Source of the DNA: Streptomyces varsoviensis
GTDB lineage: Bacteria > Actinomycetota > Actinomycetes > Streptomycetales > Streptomycetaceae
Direction of reading: 5' to 3'
Length of the DNA: 64,000 nt
Assembly (NCBI RefSeq): GCF_000718635.1
Contig: NZ_JOBF01000008.1
Span: 149,642-213,641, forward strand
The translations under genes were made by a program, and so were the position numbers. The notes under the pieces were generated by a model that was not told the DNA's origin, did not search any database, and was given only the letters and a program-made list of their open reading frames with translations. This document shows positions 34,756 to 43,876 of this stretch, piece by piece. Within the stretch, counting starts at the first letter, position 1. Each line of letters begins with the position of its first letter.

Positions 34756-36504
34756 CTACGCGCCCAGCAGCTTGCGCACCCGCTCCGCCCCCACCGCCAG
34801 CAGCAGCGTGGGCAGGCGCGGGCCCGTGTCGCGGCTCACCAGCAGCCGGTACAGGAGCGCGAAGAACGAGCGCTGCGCGACCTTCAGCTCCGGCGTCGGC
34901 TTGGCGTCCGGGGCCAGGCCCGCCTGGATCTTCGGCACGCCGTAGACGAGCGTGGTCAGGCCGTCGAGCGACCAGTGCTCGTCGAGCCCGGCCAGCAGCA
35001 GCCGCAGCGACTCGCGCGCCTCGTCGTCCAGGGACGCCAGCAGCTCGGCGTCGGGCTCGTCGCGCAGGATCGTCCGCTGTTCGGCCGGGACCTGGGTGGT
35101 GACCCAGTGCTGCGCGCGGTCGAGCCGGGGCCGGGTCTCGTCGAGGGAGGCGACCGGGTTGGCCGGGTCGAGTTCGCTGAGGATGCGCAGCGTCTGCTCG
35201 TCCTGGCCGCCGGTGATGTCCACGACCGAGGCGAGCGTGCGGTACGGCAGCGGGCGCGGCGTCCTCGGCAGTTCGGCGGCGGCCGTCCTGGTGGCGCGCC
35301 CGTACGCGGCGACGTCGCCCGGCTGCGCCGACCCGTCGGCGATCTTGCGCTCCAGGGCGTCCCACTCGTCGTACAGCCGCTGGATCTCCTGGTCGAAGGC
35401 GATCTTGAAGGACTGGTTGGGCTTGCGCCGCGCGTACAGCCAGCGCAGCAGCGGCGCCTCCATGATCTCCAGCGCGTCGGCCGGGGTCGGCACGCCGCCC
35501 TTGGACGACGACATCTTGGCCATGCCGCTGATGCCGACGAAGGCGTACATCGGGCCGATCGGCTGCCGGCCGTCGAAGACCTCGCGGACGATCTGGCCGC
35601 CGACGACGTACGAGGAGCCGGGCGAGGAGTGGTCGACGCCGCTGGGCTCGAAGACGACGCCCTCGTACGCCCAGCGCATCGGCCAGTCGACCTTCCAGAC
35701 CAGCTTGCCGCGGTCGTGCTCGCGCAGCAGCACCGTCTCCTCGTGGCCGCAGACGCAGGTGTAGGTCAGCTCGGTCGACTCGTCGTCGTACGCGGTGACG
35801 GTCGTCAGGTCGCGGTCGCACACGGAGCAGTACGGCTTGTACGGGAAGTAGCCCGCGCCGCCCGCGCTGCCGTCGTCCTCGCTCGCCGCGCCGGAGCCCT
35901 CGGCGGCCTCCAGCTCGGCCTCGTCGACGGGCTTCTGGCCCTGCTTCTGCTTCTGCTGCTGGCCCTTGGCCGGGCCGGCCGCCGCGCCCGGCTTCTCCTT
36001 CGTCCGGTACCGGTCGAGGATCTCGTCGATCCGGCCGCGCTCGCGCATGGCGTGCAGGATCTGCTCGCGGTACGCGCCGGACGTGTACTGCTCGGTCTGG
36101 CTGATGCCGCGGAACTCGACGCCCAACTCCTCCAGCGCCTTGATCATCGGCGCCTTGAAGTGCTCGGCCCAGTTGGGGTACGGGCTGCCGGGCGGGGCCG
36201 GCACCGAGGTGAGCGGCTTGCCGATGTGCTCCGACCAGGACGGGTCGATACCGGCCGGAACCTTGCGGTACCGGTCGTAGTCGTCCCAGGAGATGATGTG
36301 CACGACATCGTGCCCCCGGCGCCGGATCTCGTCGGCCACCAGGTGCGGGGTCATGACCTCGCGCAGGTTGCCCAGATGGATCGGGCCGGAGGGGCTGAGG
36401 CCCGAGGCGCAGACAATGGGTTTGCCGGGGGCATGGCGCTCCGCCTCGGCAATGACCTCGTCGGCGAATCGGGAGACCCAGTCGGCCTCGGTGCTCTGAG
36501 CCAC
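34756..36504 (-). CDS. lysS: Class I lysyl-tRNA synthetase
   Basis: This is a class I (Rossmann-type) LysRS, the kind typical of archaea and actinobacteria. From GTG 36504 it has 582 residues. The HIGH-like motif is SGPIHLGN (about residues 39-46) and the KMSKS-like motif is AKMSSSKGG. Two Cys pairs (YCSVCDRD and YTCVCGHE) form a zinc site. The GTG is chosen because GGAAG lies 8 bases upstream and the protein then starts VAQSTEADWVSRFADEV as in relatives. Longer in-frame starts exist. An internal Gln/Lys-rich insert (GQQQKQKQGQK) is unusual but sits in a loop. It is divergent from argS. Confidence 0.95.
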   Translation of the reverse strand: MAQSTEADWVSRFADEVIAEAERHAPGKPIVCASGLSPSGPIHLGNLREVMTPHLVADEIRRRGHDVVHIISWDDYDRYRKVPAGIDPSWSEHIGKPLTSVPAPPGSPYPNWAEHFKAPMIKALEELGVEFRGISQTEQYTSGAYREQILHAMRERGRIDEILDRYRTKEKPGAAAGPAKGQQQKQKQGQKPVDEAELEAAEGSGAASEDDGSAGGAGYFPYKPYCSVCDRDLTTVTAYDDESTELTYTCVCGHEETVLLREHDRGKLVWKVDWPMRWAYEGVVFEPSGVDHSSPGSSYVVGGQIVREVFDGRQPIGPMYAFVGISGMAKMSSSKGGVPTPADALEIMEAPLLRWLYARRKPNQSFKIAFDQEIQRLYDEWDALERKIADGSAQPGDVAAYGRATRTAAAELPRTPRPLPYRTLASVVDITGGQDEQTLRILSELDPANPVASLDETRPRLDRAQHWVTTQVPAEQRTILRDEPDAELLASLDDEARESLRLLLAGLDEHWSLDGLTTLVYGVPKIQAGLAPDAKPTPELKVAQRSFFALLYRLLVSRDTGPRLPTLLLAVGAERVRKLLGA

Positions 36505-36620
36505 GTTCGGCACTTCCTTCCTTGCGGTCATGGCGTCGACCATTGTCCCAGACGGCAAGGGTGCCCCGGGGGTTCCGCGACCGCCCGTGAATTAACCGGC
36601 GGGCGGGCCGACGGGCCCCG

Positions 36621-36720
36621 GGGACGCCGCCTCACCAGGGGCCCGTGCCGCCTCACCCCGGCCCGTACCGCCTCACCCCGGCCCGTGCCCCCTCACCACG
36701 CCCCGTGCCGCCGTATCACG
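36621..36720. repeat. 20-bp tandem repeat between lysS and argS
   Basis: Five consecutive 20-bp windows starting at 36621, 36641, 36661, 36681 and 36701 share GCCCGTGCCGCCTCACCCCG with one to six changes. The middle two differ at a single base. The repeat fills most of the 307 bp between the two divergent synthetase genes. The argS promoter must lie in the remaining 36721-36811. Confidence 0.85.
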
Positions 36721-36811
36721 GCCCCTACCCCCGGAAAATCCGGCCGGGCAGGCACACGCCCCGTGGGATACTTGGCAGCGACCTATACGACCTCTCACGG
36801 AACGGCAACCC

Positions 36812-38584
36812 ATGGCTTCGGTCCCTTCCCTCGCCGCCACGGTCCACCAGCGCGTCGCGGACGCCCTCTCGGCTGCTCTGCCGGAGGCCGGCGCCGCCGA
36901 CCCGCTGCTGCGACGCAGCGACCGGGCGGACTTCCAGGCCAACGGGATGCTGGCGCTGGCGAAGAAGCTGAAGAGCAACCCCCGCGAGTTGGCCGCCAAG
37001 GTCGTCGAGGGGCTGCCGGCCGGTGAGCTGATCGCCGGCGTCGAGGTCTCCGGGCCCGGGTTCCTCAACATCACCATCGCCGACTCCGCGATCACGAACA
37101 CGCTCGCGGCCCGCGCCGCCGACGACCGGCTGGGCGTCCCGTACGCGCCGGACCCGGGCACCACGGTCATCGACTACTCCCAGCCCAATGTGGCCAAGGA
37201 GATGCACGTCGGCCATCTGCGCTCGACGGTGATCGGCGACGCGATCGTCAAGATCCTGGAGCACCGGGGCGAGACGGTGATCCGCCGCCACCACATCGGC
37301 GACTGGGGCACCCAGTTCGGCATGCTCATCCAGTACCTGATCGAGCACCCCGCCGAGCTGGACCACGCCTCCGACTCCGCCGGCGGCGCGGAGGGCGAGG
37401 GCGAGGCCGCCATGGCGCGCCTGAACCGCCTCTACAAGGCGTCGCGCGCGGTCTTCGACTCCGACGAGGAGTTCAAGGCCCGCGCCCGGGACCGGGTGGT
37501 CGCCCTCCAGTCCGGCGACGCGGAGACCCTCGCCCTCTGGCACAAGATCGTCGACGAGTCGAAGATCTACTTCCAGGGCGTGTACGAGAAGCTCGACGTG
37601 GAGATCCGCGACGCGGACATCGTCGGCGAGAGCGCGTACAACGACGACCTGATGAACGTCGTCAAGGAGCTGGAGGAGTCCGGCGTCGCCGTCCGCTCCG
37701 ACGGCGCCCTGTGCGTCTTCTTCGACGACGTCAAGGGCCCGGACGGCAACCCGACGCCGCTCATCGTGCAGAAGTCCAACGGCGGCTTCGGCTACGCGGC
37801 CACCGACCTCGCCGCCATCCGCGACCGGGTCGGCAAACTGGGCGCCGACACCCTCCTCTACGTCGTGGACGCCCGCCAGGCGCTGCACTTCCGGATGGTC
37901 TTCGAGACCGCCCGCCGGGCCGGCTGGCTCCCCGAGGACACCGCGCGGCAGCTCCCCTTCGGGACCGTGCTCGGCAAGGACGGCAAGCCCTTCAAGACCC
38001 GTGAGGGCGAGACGGTCCGGCTGGTCGACCTGCTGGACGAGGCGATCGACCGCGCCTCTGCCGTCGTGCGGGAGAAGGCCCAGGACCTCACCGAGGAGGA
38101 GATCGCCGAGCGCGGCGCGCAGGTGGGCATCGGCGCGGTCAAGTACGCGGACCTGTCCACGTCGCTGACCCGCGACTACGTCTTCGACCTGGACCGGATG
38201 GTGTCCCTCAACGGCGACACCAGCGTGTACCTCCAGTACGCGTACGCGCGTATCCAGTCCATCCTGCGCAAGGCGGACGGCAAGCGGCCCGTTCCCCACC
38301 CGGAGCTGCCGCTGGCCCCCGCCGAGCGGGCGCTGGGCCTGCACCTCGACGACTTCGCCGAGATCCTGGCGTCGGTCGCCGAGACGTACGAGCCGCACAA
38401 GCTCGCCGCGTACCTCTACCAGCTCGCCTCGCTCTACACGACGTTCTACGACCAGTGCCCGGTCCTCAAGGCCGAGGTCCCCGCCGACGTGGCCGAAAAC
38501 CGGCTCTTCCTGTGCGAGCTGACCGGCCGCACGCTGCGGCAGGGCATGGCGCTCCTGGGCATCCGCACCCCCGAGCGCCTGTAG
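36812..38584 (+). CDS. argS: Arginyl-tRNA synthetase
   Basis: ArgRS charges tRNA-Arg. The 590-residue protein has the N-terminal additional domain (about 1-110), the HIGH motif as [16 protein letters not shown] (HVGH at 132-135) and the family segment [33 protein letters not shown] stands in place of a classical KMSKS, and an anticodon-binding helical domain ends [13 protein letters not shown]. As usual for ArgRS, the KMSKS lysines are not strictly conserved. ATG 36812 follows an AACGG stretch with a modest ribosome site. A strong terminator follows 57 bp after the stop. Confidence 0.96.
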   Translation: MASVPSLAATVHQRVADALSAALPEAGAADPLLRRSDRADFQANGMLALAKKLKSNPRELAAKVVEGLPAGELIAGVEVSGPGFLNITIADSAITNTLAARAADDRLGVPYAPDPGTTVIDYSQPNVAKEMHVGHLRSTVIGDAIVKILEHRGETVIRRHHIGDWGTQFGMLIQYLIEHPAELDHASDSAGGAEGEGEAAMARLNRLYKASRAVFDSDEEFKARARDRVVALQSGDAETLALWHKIVDESKIYFQGVYEKLDVEIRDADIVGESAYNDDLMNVVKELEESGVAVRSDGALCVFFDDVKGPDGNPTPLIVQKSNGGFGYAATDLAAIRDRVGKLGADTLLYVVDARQALHFRMVFETARRAGWLPEDTARQLPFGTVLGKDGKPFKTREGETVRLVDLLDEAIDRASAVVREKAQDLTEEEIAERGAQVGIGAVKYADLSTSLTRDYVFDLDRMVSLNGDTSVYLQYAYARIQSILRKADGKRPVPHPELPLAPAERALGLHLDDFAEILASVAETYEPHKLAAYLYQLASLYTTFYDQCPVLKAEVPADVAENRLFLCELTGRTLRQGMALLGIRTPERL

Positions 38585-38640
38585 GGGCCTCGGCACAGGG
38601 CAGGTCCACCATGAGGGCCGGCCCGTGAAAGATCGTCGGC

Positions 38641-38676
38641 ACAGGGCCGGTCCTCCACCACGAGGACCGGCCCTGT
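38641..38676 (+). terminator. Terminator after argS, with a degenerate upstream copy
   Basis: A perfect 15-bp stem (38641-38655 with 38662-38676) has a six-base loop. An imperfect copy of the left arm and loop (GGCACAGGGCAGGTCCACCA at 38592-38611) lies just upstream, as if the element had been duplicated and then decayed. Confidence 0.85.
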
Positions 38677-38678
38677 AC

Positions 38679-38745
38679 GCACGTACGGGCCCCGTTCTCC
38701 ACGCACGTACGGGCCCGTTCTCCACGCACGTACGGGCCCTCTCCG
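38679..38745. repeat. 23/24-bp tandem repeat with GCACGTACGGGCC core
   Basis: Units at 38679-38702, 38703-38725 and 38726 onward each read GCACGTACGGGCCC followed by GTTCTCCAC (the third is partial). They abut the argS terminator and precede the ABC transporter operon promoter. Confidence 0.85.
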
Positions 38746-38858
38746 AACCACCACCCCTTCGCTTCCGAGCGATTCCGACCGTTTCTCTTCGATGTCGTCG
38801 ACCGTTGGTCAGACAGGGACTGAAGTGTGCGGGCGTCTCGCCGTGCGAAAGGAAACCC

Positions 38859-40211
38859 ATGGTGTTCGGTACCCCCTCCGGCGCCGCCGGCGGCAGCAGA
38901 TCTCGGCCCCTGCCGTCGAGGAGGTCGCTGCTGCGGGCCGCCTCCGGGCTCGGCGCGGGCGCCCTCGCGGGCGGCGCGCTCACCGGGTGTTCCCAGCGCT
39001 CCTCCAGCGCCGCCCGCGTGCGGATCTGGTCCTGGCTGTCCGGCATGGACCAGTACGTCGCCGCGTTCAACTCCGCCCAGCGCGACATCCACGTCCAACT
39101 GAGCTCCATCGCCGCCGGCGTCTCCGGCGGCTACGCCCAACTGGCCAACGCGATCCGCGCGCACAACGCCCCCGACATCCTGCACACGGAGTACCAGGCG
39201 CTGCCGCAGATCCTGACCACCGGCGGATTGCGCGACCTGACCGACGACATGGCCGACCTCGCCGACGGGTTCCTCCCGGCCGCGTGGCGCGGCGTCCGCC
39301 CCGGCGGCCGGACCTGGGCCGTGCCCATGGACTTCTGCCCGATGACGTTCTTCTACCGCAAGGACCTCTACGACGAGGCGGGCATCGGGGCGCCCCGCAC
39401 CTGGGAGGAGTTCGCGCGGGCCGCCACGGCCGTACGCCGGGCCGACCCCGAGGCGCGGATCGCCACCTTCCCCATCAACGACGGCGCGTTCTTCGCCGGG
39501 ATGGCCTGGCAGACCGGGGACCCGTGGTGGCGGATCGCCGCCAACTCCTGGCAGGTCGGCATCGACGGCGAGGGCACCATGGCCCTGGCCGGCTACTGGC
39601 AGGACCTGATCGCCTCCGGGAAGGTCGCCCACACGGCCGTCGCCACGCAGAGCTGGGCCTCCGCGATACACCGCGGCAAGCTCTGGGGCATGCTCGGCGC
39701 CACCTGGGGCGTGGGCACGATCAAGAGGTCCCTGGCCGCGGACAAGGGGCGCTGGGCCCTGACCACCATGCCGACCTGGGGCGACAGGCAGGCCAACGGC
39801 GTGTTCGGCGGCTCGGCCTTCGGCGTCTCGGCGGAGAGCGAGGTCCCGGAGGCGGCGCTCACGTTCCTGCGCTGGCTCGCCACCGACCCCGCCGTCCCCC
39901 GGATCGGCGCGCGGCTCACCTTCCCCTCGCCCGCCTGGGCCGCCAACCGGAAGGTGGCCCGCGCCGCCTACCAGGACGACTTCTTCACCGGCGAGCCGAT
40001 CTTCGACGTGCTGGACCGGGCCGCGGTCCGCGTCCCCGAGTGGACCTGGGGGCCGACCTCGCTGAGCGTCTTCTCGGCGGTCGCCGACGTACTGGCCCCG
40101 GTGCCCACCGGAGGCACCACCGTGCCGAGGGCGATGCACAAGCTCCAGTCCTCGACGGTCGCCATGATGCGCGACCGCGGCCTCGCCGTCGCGGACGGGG
40201 GCCGGACATGA
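38859..40211 (+). CDS. ABC sugar transporter, extracellular solute-binding lipoprotein
   Basis: A 450-residue family-1 solute-binding protein. From ATG 38859 (GAAAGGA upstream), a twin-arginine-containing signal (SRRSLLRAASGLGAGA) ends in the lipobox LTGC, so the protein is tethered outside the membrane. The mature part has the typical two-lobe sequence marks: IWSWLSGMDQYVAAFN, DILHTEYQALPQIL and PMTFFYRKDLYDEAGIGAPR, with TWEEFARA following. It delivers a carbohydrate, probably an oligosaccharide, to the two permeases downstream. No ATPase gene is present, so it likely uses a shared MsiK-type ATPase, as known in Streptomyces. Its stop overlaps the first permease start. Confidence 0.92.
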   Translation: MVFGTPSGAAGGSRSRPLPSRRSLLRAASGLGAGALAGGALTGCSQRSSSAARVRIWSWLSGMDQYVAAFNSAQRDIHVQLSSIAAGVSGGYAQLANAIRAHNAPDILHTEYQALPQILTTGGLRDLTDDMADLADGFLPAAWRGVRPGGRTWAVPMDFCPMTFFYRKDLYDEAGIGAPRTWEEFARAATAVRRADPEARIATFPINDGAFFAGMAWQTGDPWWRIAANSWQVGIDGEGTMALAGYWQDLIASGKVAHTAVATQSWASAIHRGKLWGMLGATWGVGTIKRSLAADKGRWALTTMPTWGDRQANGVFGGSAFGVSAESEVPEAALTFLRWLATDPAVPRIGARLTFPSPAWAANRKVARAAYQDDFFTGEPIFDVLDRAAVRVPEWTWGPTSLSVFSAVADVLAPVPTGGTTVPRAMHKLQSSTVAMMRDRGLAVADGGRT

Positions 40212-41155
40212 CCACCACGGTGACCTCGTCCCAGCCGGCGCACCCGGCACCGCCCGCGCGAACCCAGCCCCCCGCGCCGCCGGCCCGGCCGGCGCGCCGC
40301 CGCCGCTCCACCGGCGCCGGGCTGGCCGCGCCGTTCGCCGTGCTGCTGCTCTGCACCGTGCTGGTGCCGGTCGGCTACGCCGCCTGGCTGAGCCTGTTCA
40401 CCGACCGCCTCTCCGGTCTCGGCCTCGGCGGCTACCGCCAGGTCTTCGCCGGTCTCGCCACCTACGCGACCGTCCTCACCGACCCCGCCGCGCACGCGAG
40501 CGCCGCCCACGTCGCCGGCTACGCGCTGATCCACATCCCGGTGATGTTCGCCGTCGCGCTCCTCATCGCCCTGCTGCTGAACTCGGCCACCGTACGGCTG
40601 CGCCAGGTCTGGACATTGGCGGTCTTCCTGCCGTACGCGGTCCCCGGCGTGATCGCCGGTCTGATCTGGGCCTACCTCTACAGCCCCGGAATCGGCCCGC
40701 TCAGCGCGACCCCGCCGGTCGACCCGCTCAGCGACACCGGAGTACTGCCCTCCATCGTGAACATGGCGACCTGGCAGTGGACCGGCTACAACGTGATCAT
40801 CTTCTACACGGCGCTCCAAACCGTCCCCCGCGAGGTACTGGAGGCCGCCCGCGCCGACGGCGCCGGGCCCCTGCGCACCGCGCTGTCCATCAAGGTCCCC
40901 ATGATCCGGCCGACGCTGTTCGTCGCGCTCGTCTTCACCACCATCGGCTCGCTCCAGCTCTTCACCGAGCCCATGGTGCTGCGCACCTTCACCTCCACGG
41001 TGACCAGCACCTGGACGCCCAGCCTCTACATCTACGAAGCGGCCTTCATCAGCAACGACTACGGGCGCGCCGCCGCCGCGTCCATCCTGCTCGCCATCGC
41101 CTCGGCCCTGCTCTCGGCGCTGGTGATGCGGCTGTCCGCCCGGAAGTCCCGATGA
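40208..41155 (+). CDS. ABC sugar transporter permease (MalF-type)
   Basis: A 315-residue inner-membrane permease. After a Pro/Ala-rich N-terminal stretch come six hydrophobic helices. The cytoplasmic loop EVLEAARADGAGPLRTALSI carries the EAA motif that couples to the ATPase. The sequence fits the MalF/UgpA group. The ATG overlaps the binding-protein stop (ATGA), and its own stop overlaps the next permease start, so the three genes are translationally coupled. Confidence 0.93.
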   Translation: MTTTVTSSQPAHPAPPARTQPPAPPARPARRRRSTGAGLAAPFAVLLLCTVLVPVGYAAWLSLFTDRLSGLGLGGYRQVFAGLATYATVLTDPAAHASAAHVAGYALIHIPVMFAVALLIALLLNSATVRLRQVWTLAVFLPYAVPGVIAGLIWAYLYSPGIGPLSATPPVDPLSDTGVLPSIVNMATWQWTGYNVIIFYTALQTVPREVLEAARADGAGPLRTALSIKVPMIRPTLFVALVFTTIGSLQLFTEPMVLRTFTSTVTSTWTPSLYIYEAAFISNDYGRAAAASILLAIASALLSALVMRLSARKSR

Positions 41156-42012
41156 GCGCGCCCACCATGGGAGCGGCCTCCCGCTGGGCTTCGCGCGGCG
41201 CCGTGCACGGCGCCCTCCTCCTCGCGACGCTCTACAGCGTGCTGCCGCTGATCTGGCTGGTCACCTCCGCCACCAAGTCCGTCGCCGACTTCTCCGCCAC
41301 CAGCGCCTTCCAGTTCGCCGACTTCAACCTCTTCACCAACCTGACGGAGCTGTTCGCCCGCGAGGGCGGCGTCTTCTGGTACTGGATCCGCAACTCCCTG
41401 CTCTACGCGGGGCTCGGCGCCGCCCTCGGCGCCCTGATCTGCACCGCCTGCGGCTACGCCATCGCCAAGCTGGACTTCCCCGGGCGGCGGCTGCTGTTCT
41501 CGGTGACCCTCGCCGGCGTCCTGGTGCCGCCCACGGCGCTCGCCCTGCCCCTGTATCTGCTCGCCTCGCGACTGCACCTCGTGAACACCTTCTGGGCGGT
41601 GTTCCTCCCCCTGCTGACCAACCCCTTCGGCGTCTATCTCGCCCGTACGTTCGCCGACGCGTCCGTACCCGACGAGGTGCTGGCGGCGGCGCGCCTCGAC
41701 GGCGCCGGCGAACCGCGCGTCTTCCTCACCATCGCGCTGCCGATGATGCTGCCCGGCTTCATCACCGTCCTGCTGTTCCAGTACGTCGCCATCTGGAACA
41801 ACTTCTTCCTGCCGCTGGTCATGCTCACCGACCCCGAGCTCTTCCCCATGACCCTCGGGATCTACCAGTGGAGCACCCGCGCCCTGCAGTTCCCCGACTA
41901 CAACCCCCTCGTCATCACCGGGTCCCTGCTCGCCGTCGTCCCGCTGATCACCGCCTTCGTGGTGCTCCAGCGGCAGTGGCGCGGCGGCCTGTCCGCCGGG
42001 AGCGTGGAATGA
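41152..42012 (+). CDS. ABC sugar transporter permease (MalG-type)
   Basis: The second permease, 286 residues, has six helices and the EAA loop DEVLAAARLDGAGEPRVFLTI with a following Pro-rich LPMMLPGF. It pairs with the MalF-type protein to form the channel. ATG 41152 overlaps the preceding stop. No regulator or glycosidase gene follows. The operon ends 25 bp before the stop of a convergent HTH gene. Substrate cannot be assigned from sequence. Confidence 0.93.
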   Translation: MSAPTMGAASRWASRGAVHGALLLATLYSVLPLIWLVTSATKSVADFSATSAFQFADFNLFTNLTELFAREGGVFWYWIRNSLLYAGLGAALGALICTACGYAIAKLDFPGRRLLFSVTLAGVLVPPTALALPLYLLASRLHLVNTFWAVFLPLLTNPFGVYLARTFADASVPDEVLAAARLDGAGEPRVFLTIALPMMLPGFITVLLFQYVAIWNNFFLPLVMLTDPELFPMTLGIYQWSTRALQFPDYNPLVITGSLLAVVPLITAFVVLQRQWRGGLSAGSVE

Positions 42013-42036
42013 CCGCAGGCGGCCGCCGGCGGGCCG

Positions 42037-43488
42037 TCACGATCCGGTGTCCCGCTCCCAGACCTTCTTCTCGTCGTTGTACGCGTACTTCGGCGCGCCC
42101 TTCATCCCGGACGTGCGGAACGGCTTGCCGTGGTCGTCGATCCGCGTCGTGCCGTGCCGGCCGCCGCTGCTCCACTCCAGCTCCAGATACCAGCTCACGG
42201 TGTGGCCGGCGGTGTGCGCCGTGATGTTCAGGACCTGCGGATCGTTCAGCGACACCTTGTACGGGAAGTCCGTGGCGGGGATCTTCACATCGCCCTGCTC
42301 CCCGGCGGCCGGCTGGGCCGCCGGCTGTCCGGCGTCGAGGTCGATGTCGAAGGACCTCGGCGTCATCCCGCCGCCGCAGCCGCTCCCCATGGAGTACGCG
42401 GCCCAGTCGAGCGGCGCCGAACGGCCCACCACCCGCACGTGCAGCGCCTGGAGGACCACCGTCTTCTCGCTCTTGCCCTGCACCACCAGCTCAGTCTTCG
42501 ACGTGCCGCCGGTCACCGCGCCCAGGCTCCGCGCCCACGCGCCGGTGTCCTGCTCGGTCGGCGGCTCCGGCACCTGGGCGGGCGTGTCGCCCAGCAGGTA
42601 GTACTGGGTGCAGCGGTCCTCCCAGGAGTTGATCCGACTGCTCACGGTCAGCGGCACGCCCATGGCGTCCTCGTCGTCCGAACCGGAGCCCGTCCCCGCG
42701 CCCTTGCCCGGCCCCGTGCCCCCGCCGGGGGTCCGCCCGCCGCCCGGCGCGGTCGGCGACGACGAGCCGCCCTTGGCCGCCCCGGTCCCGCCGTCCGGCC
42801 CGGGGGAGCCGGACGGCTTCCCGCTCTCCGCCGCCCGCGACCCGCTCGGATCGGCGCTCGGCAGGGCCGTCTTCACATACCCGGCGGGGGCCTTGCGCCC
42901 CTCGTCCCCCGCCCCGGTCACCTGCGCCACCGCCACGGCGGCCGGCACGGCGAGCGCCACCACCCCGGCCCCCACGAGCGCGACCCGTTTCCGCGTCCAG
43001 CGCCGGACGGCGCGCGGCGCCTCGGGAGCGTCCGGGGGCTCCGGGGCCAGCGGCACGGGAGCGGTCTCGTCCGGCTGTACGGGCGAGTCCTCTCGTACGG
43101 GCGCGGCTTCCGGTGCAGAGGTGTCCTCCCGTACGGAGGCATCGTCGCGTACGGAGGCATCGTCGCGTACGGGCGCGTCCCCCCGTACGGGCTCCGGCCG
43201 CTGCTGCGGCGCGGGGGCCGCCGCCGGCGGCTTGCGGCGGCGCGCCGCGTCCGCGACGATCCAGCGCCGGTGCACCTCGACCAGCTCGTCCGGCGTCGCC
43301 CCGCACAGCCGCGCGAGCCGTTCCACGGGGGCGTAGTCGGTGGGCACGGCGTCGCCGTTGCAGTAGCGGTGCAGCGTGGACGTGCTCACGTGGAGCTTCC
43401 CCGCCAGGGCGCCGTAGCTGCGTCCCGAGCGGCCCTTCAGCTCCCGGAGCAGCGCGGCAAAGTCCTCGGTCTCGCTCGCCACACCCAC
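42037..43488 (-). CDS. HTH (XRE-type) single-pass membrane protein with repeat linker
   Basis: A 483-residue protein. An N-terminal helix-turn-helix (about residues 8-75, YGALAGKLHVSTSTLHRYCNG and DELVEVHRRWIVADAARRRK) is followed by an acidic linker. The linker has repeated VRDDASVREDTS-like units and Pro/Glu runs. A membrane helix follows (about 175-200, VALVGAGVVALAVPAAVAVA), then a Gly/Ser/Pro linker and a large extracytoplasmic beta-rich domain with Cys residues. The layout resembles RodZ-like or membrane-anchored regulators found widely in Streptomyces, of unknown target. It may link an outside signal to DNA or to the cytoskeleton. Confidence 0.8.
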   Translation of the reverse strand: MGVASETEDFAALLRELKGRSGRSYGALAGKLHVSTSTLHRYCNGDAVPTDYAPVERLARLCGATPDELVEVHRRWIVADAARRRKPPAAAPAPQQRPEPVRGDAPVRDDASVRDDASVREDTSAPEAAPVREDSPVQPDETAPVPLAPEPPDAPEAPRAVRRWTRKRVALVGAGVVALAVPAAVAVAQVTGAGDEGRKAPAGYVKTALPSADPSGSRAAESGKPSGSPGPDGGTGAAKGGSSSPTAPGGGRTPGGGTGPGKGAGTGSGSDDEDAMGVPLTVSSRINSWEDRCTQYYLLGDTPAQVPEPPTEQDTGAWARSLGAVTGGTSKTELVVQGKSEKTVVLQALHVRVVGRSAPLDWAAYSMGSGCGGGMTPRSFDIDLDAGQPAAQPAAGEQGDVKIPATDFPYKVSLNDPQVLNITAHTAGHTVSWYLELEWSSGGRHGTTRIDDHGKPFRTSGMKGAPKYAYNDEKKVWERDTGS

Positions 43489-43701
43489 CCACCCCCTCCA
43501 GATCCGTCCCGGAAACGCGTTCCAGGGATGGGGTTCCTCCCCAGGTCAGTTTATGCGCGGCCGTTCCAGCTTCCCCAATGCGCGGGCGGCCGTTGCGGCT
43601 GGAACAGGCCGCCTCGCAGGCTGTGGACATGCCGAGGCGAGGTCCGCGGCGTTCCCACCCTCCAGCGCCGCCCTTGAGGCGCCATCCGTCCAGGAGCAGT
43701 C

Positions 43702-43800
43702 ATGCGGTCAGACGTCCGGTTCAGCCTCATCGACGCCGTGGCCGTCGCCGTGCTCGTGGCATGCACGGTCACGGTCATAGCGCTCGTCCGTTCCTTCTGA
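43702..43800 (+). CDS. Candidate 32-residue single-helix membrane peptide
   Basis: ATG 43702 is preceded by CAGGAG at 43691-43696. The peptide reads MRSDVRFSLIDAVAVAVLVA in its first 20 residues, then a hydrophobic run and a basic end (ALVRSF). One transmembrane helix with positive ends is evident. It lies 75 bp upstream of the DUF4232 lipoprotein gene on the same strand. An 18-bp tandem repeat begins within its last codons. I do not recognise a family. Its short length makes chance a real possibility, but the ribosome site and amphipathic design argue for a gene. Confidence 0.5.
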   Translation: MRSDVRFSLIDAVAVAVLVACTVTVIALVRSF

Positions 43801-43859
43801 CCCGTCCGCTCCTTCCGACGCCTCCGCTCCTTCCGACGCCTCCGTTCCATCCGATCAGC
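43788..43859. repeat. 18-bp tandem repeat, four units
   Basis: Units at 43788, 43806, 43824 and 43842 follow CCGCTCCTTCCGACGCCT with changes in the first and last. The two middle units are identical. The first overlaps the stop of the 32-residue peptide gene. Confidence 0.8.
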
Positions 43860-43876
43860 ACGGGGAGAAACCGATC

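Noticed and set aside
38625..38858. Longer N-terminal start for the sugar-binding protein
   Set aside because: It would add about 75 residues read through the argS terminator and tandem repeat, and would bury the lipoprotein signal. The ATG at 38859 has a good ribosome site.
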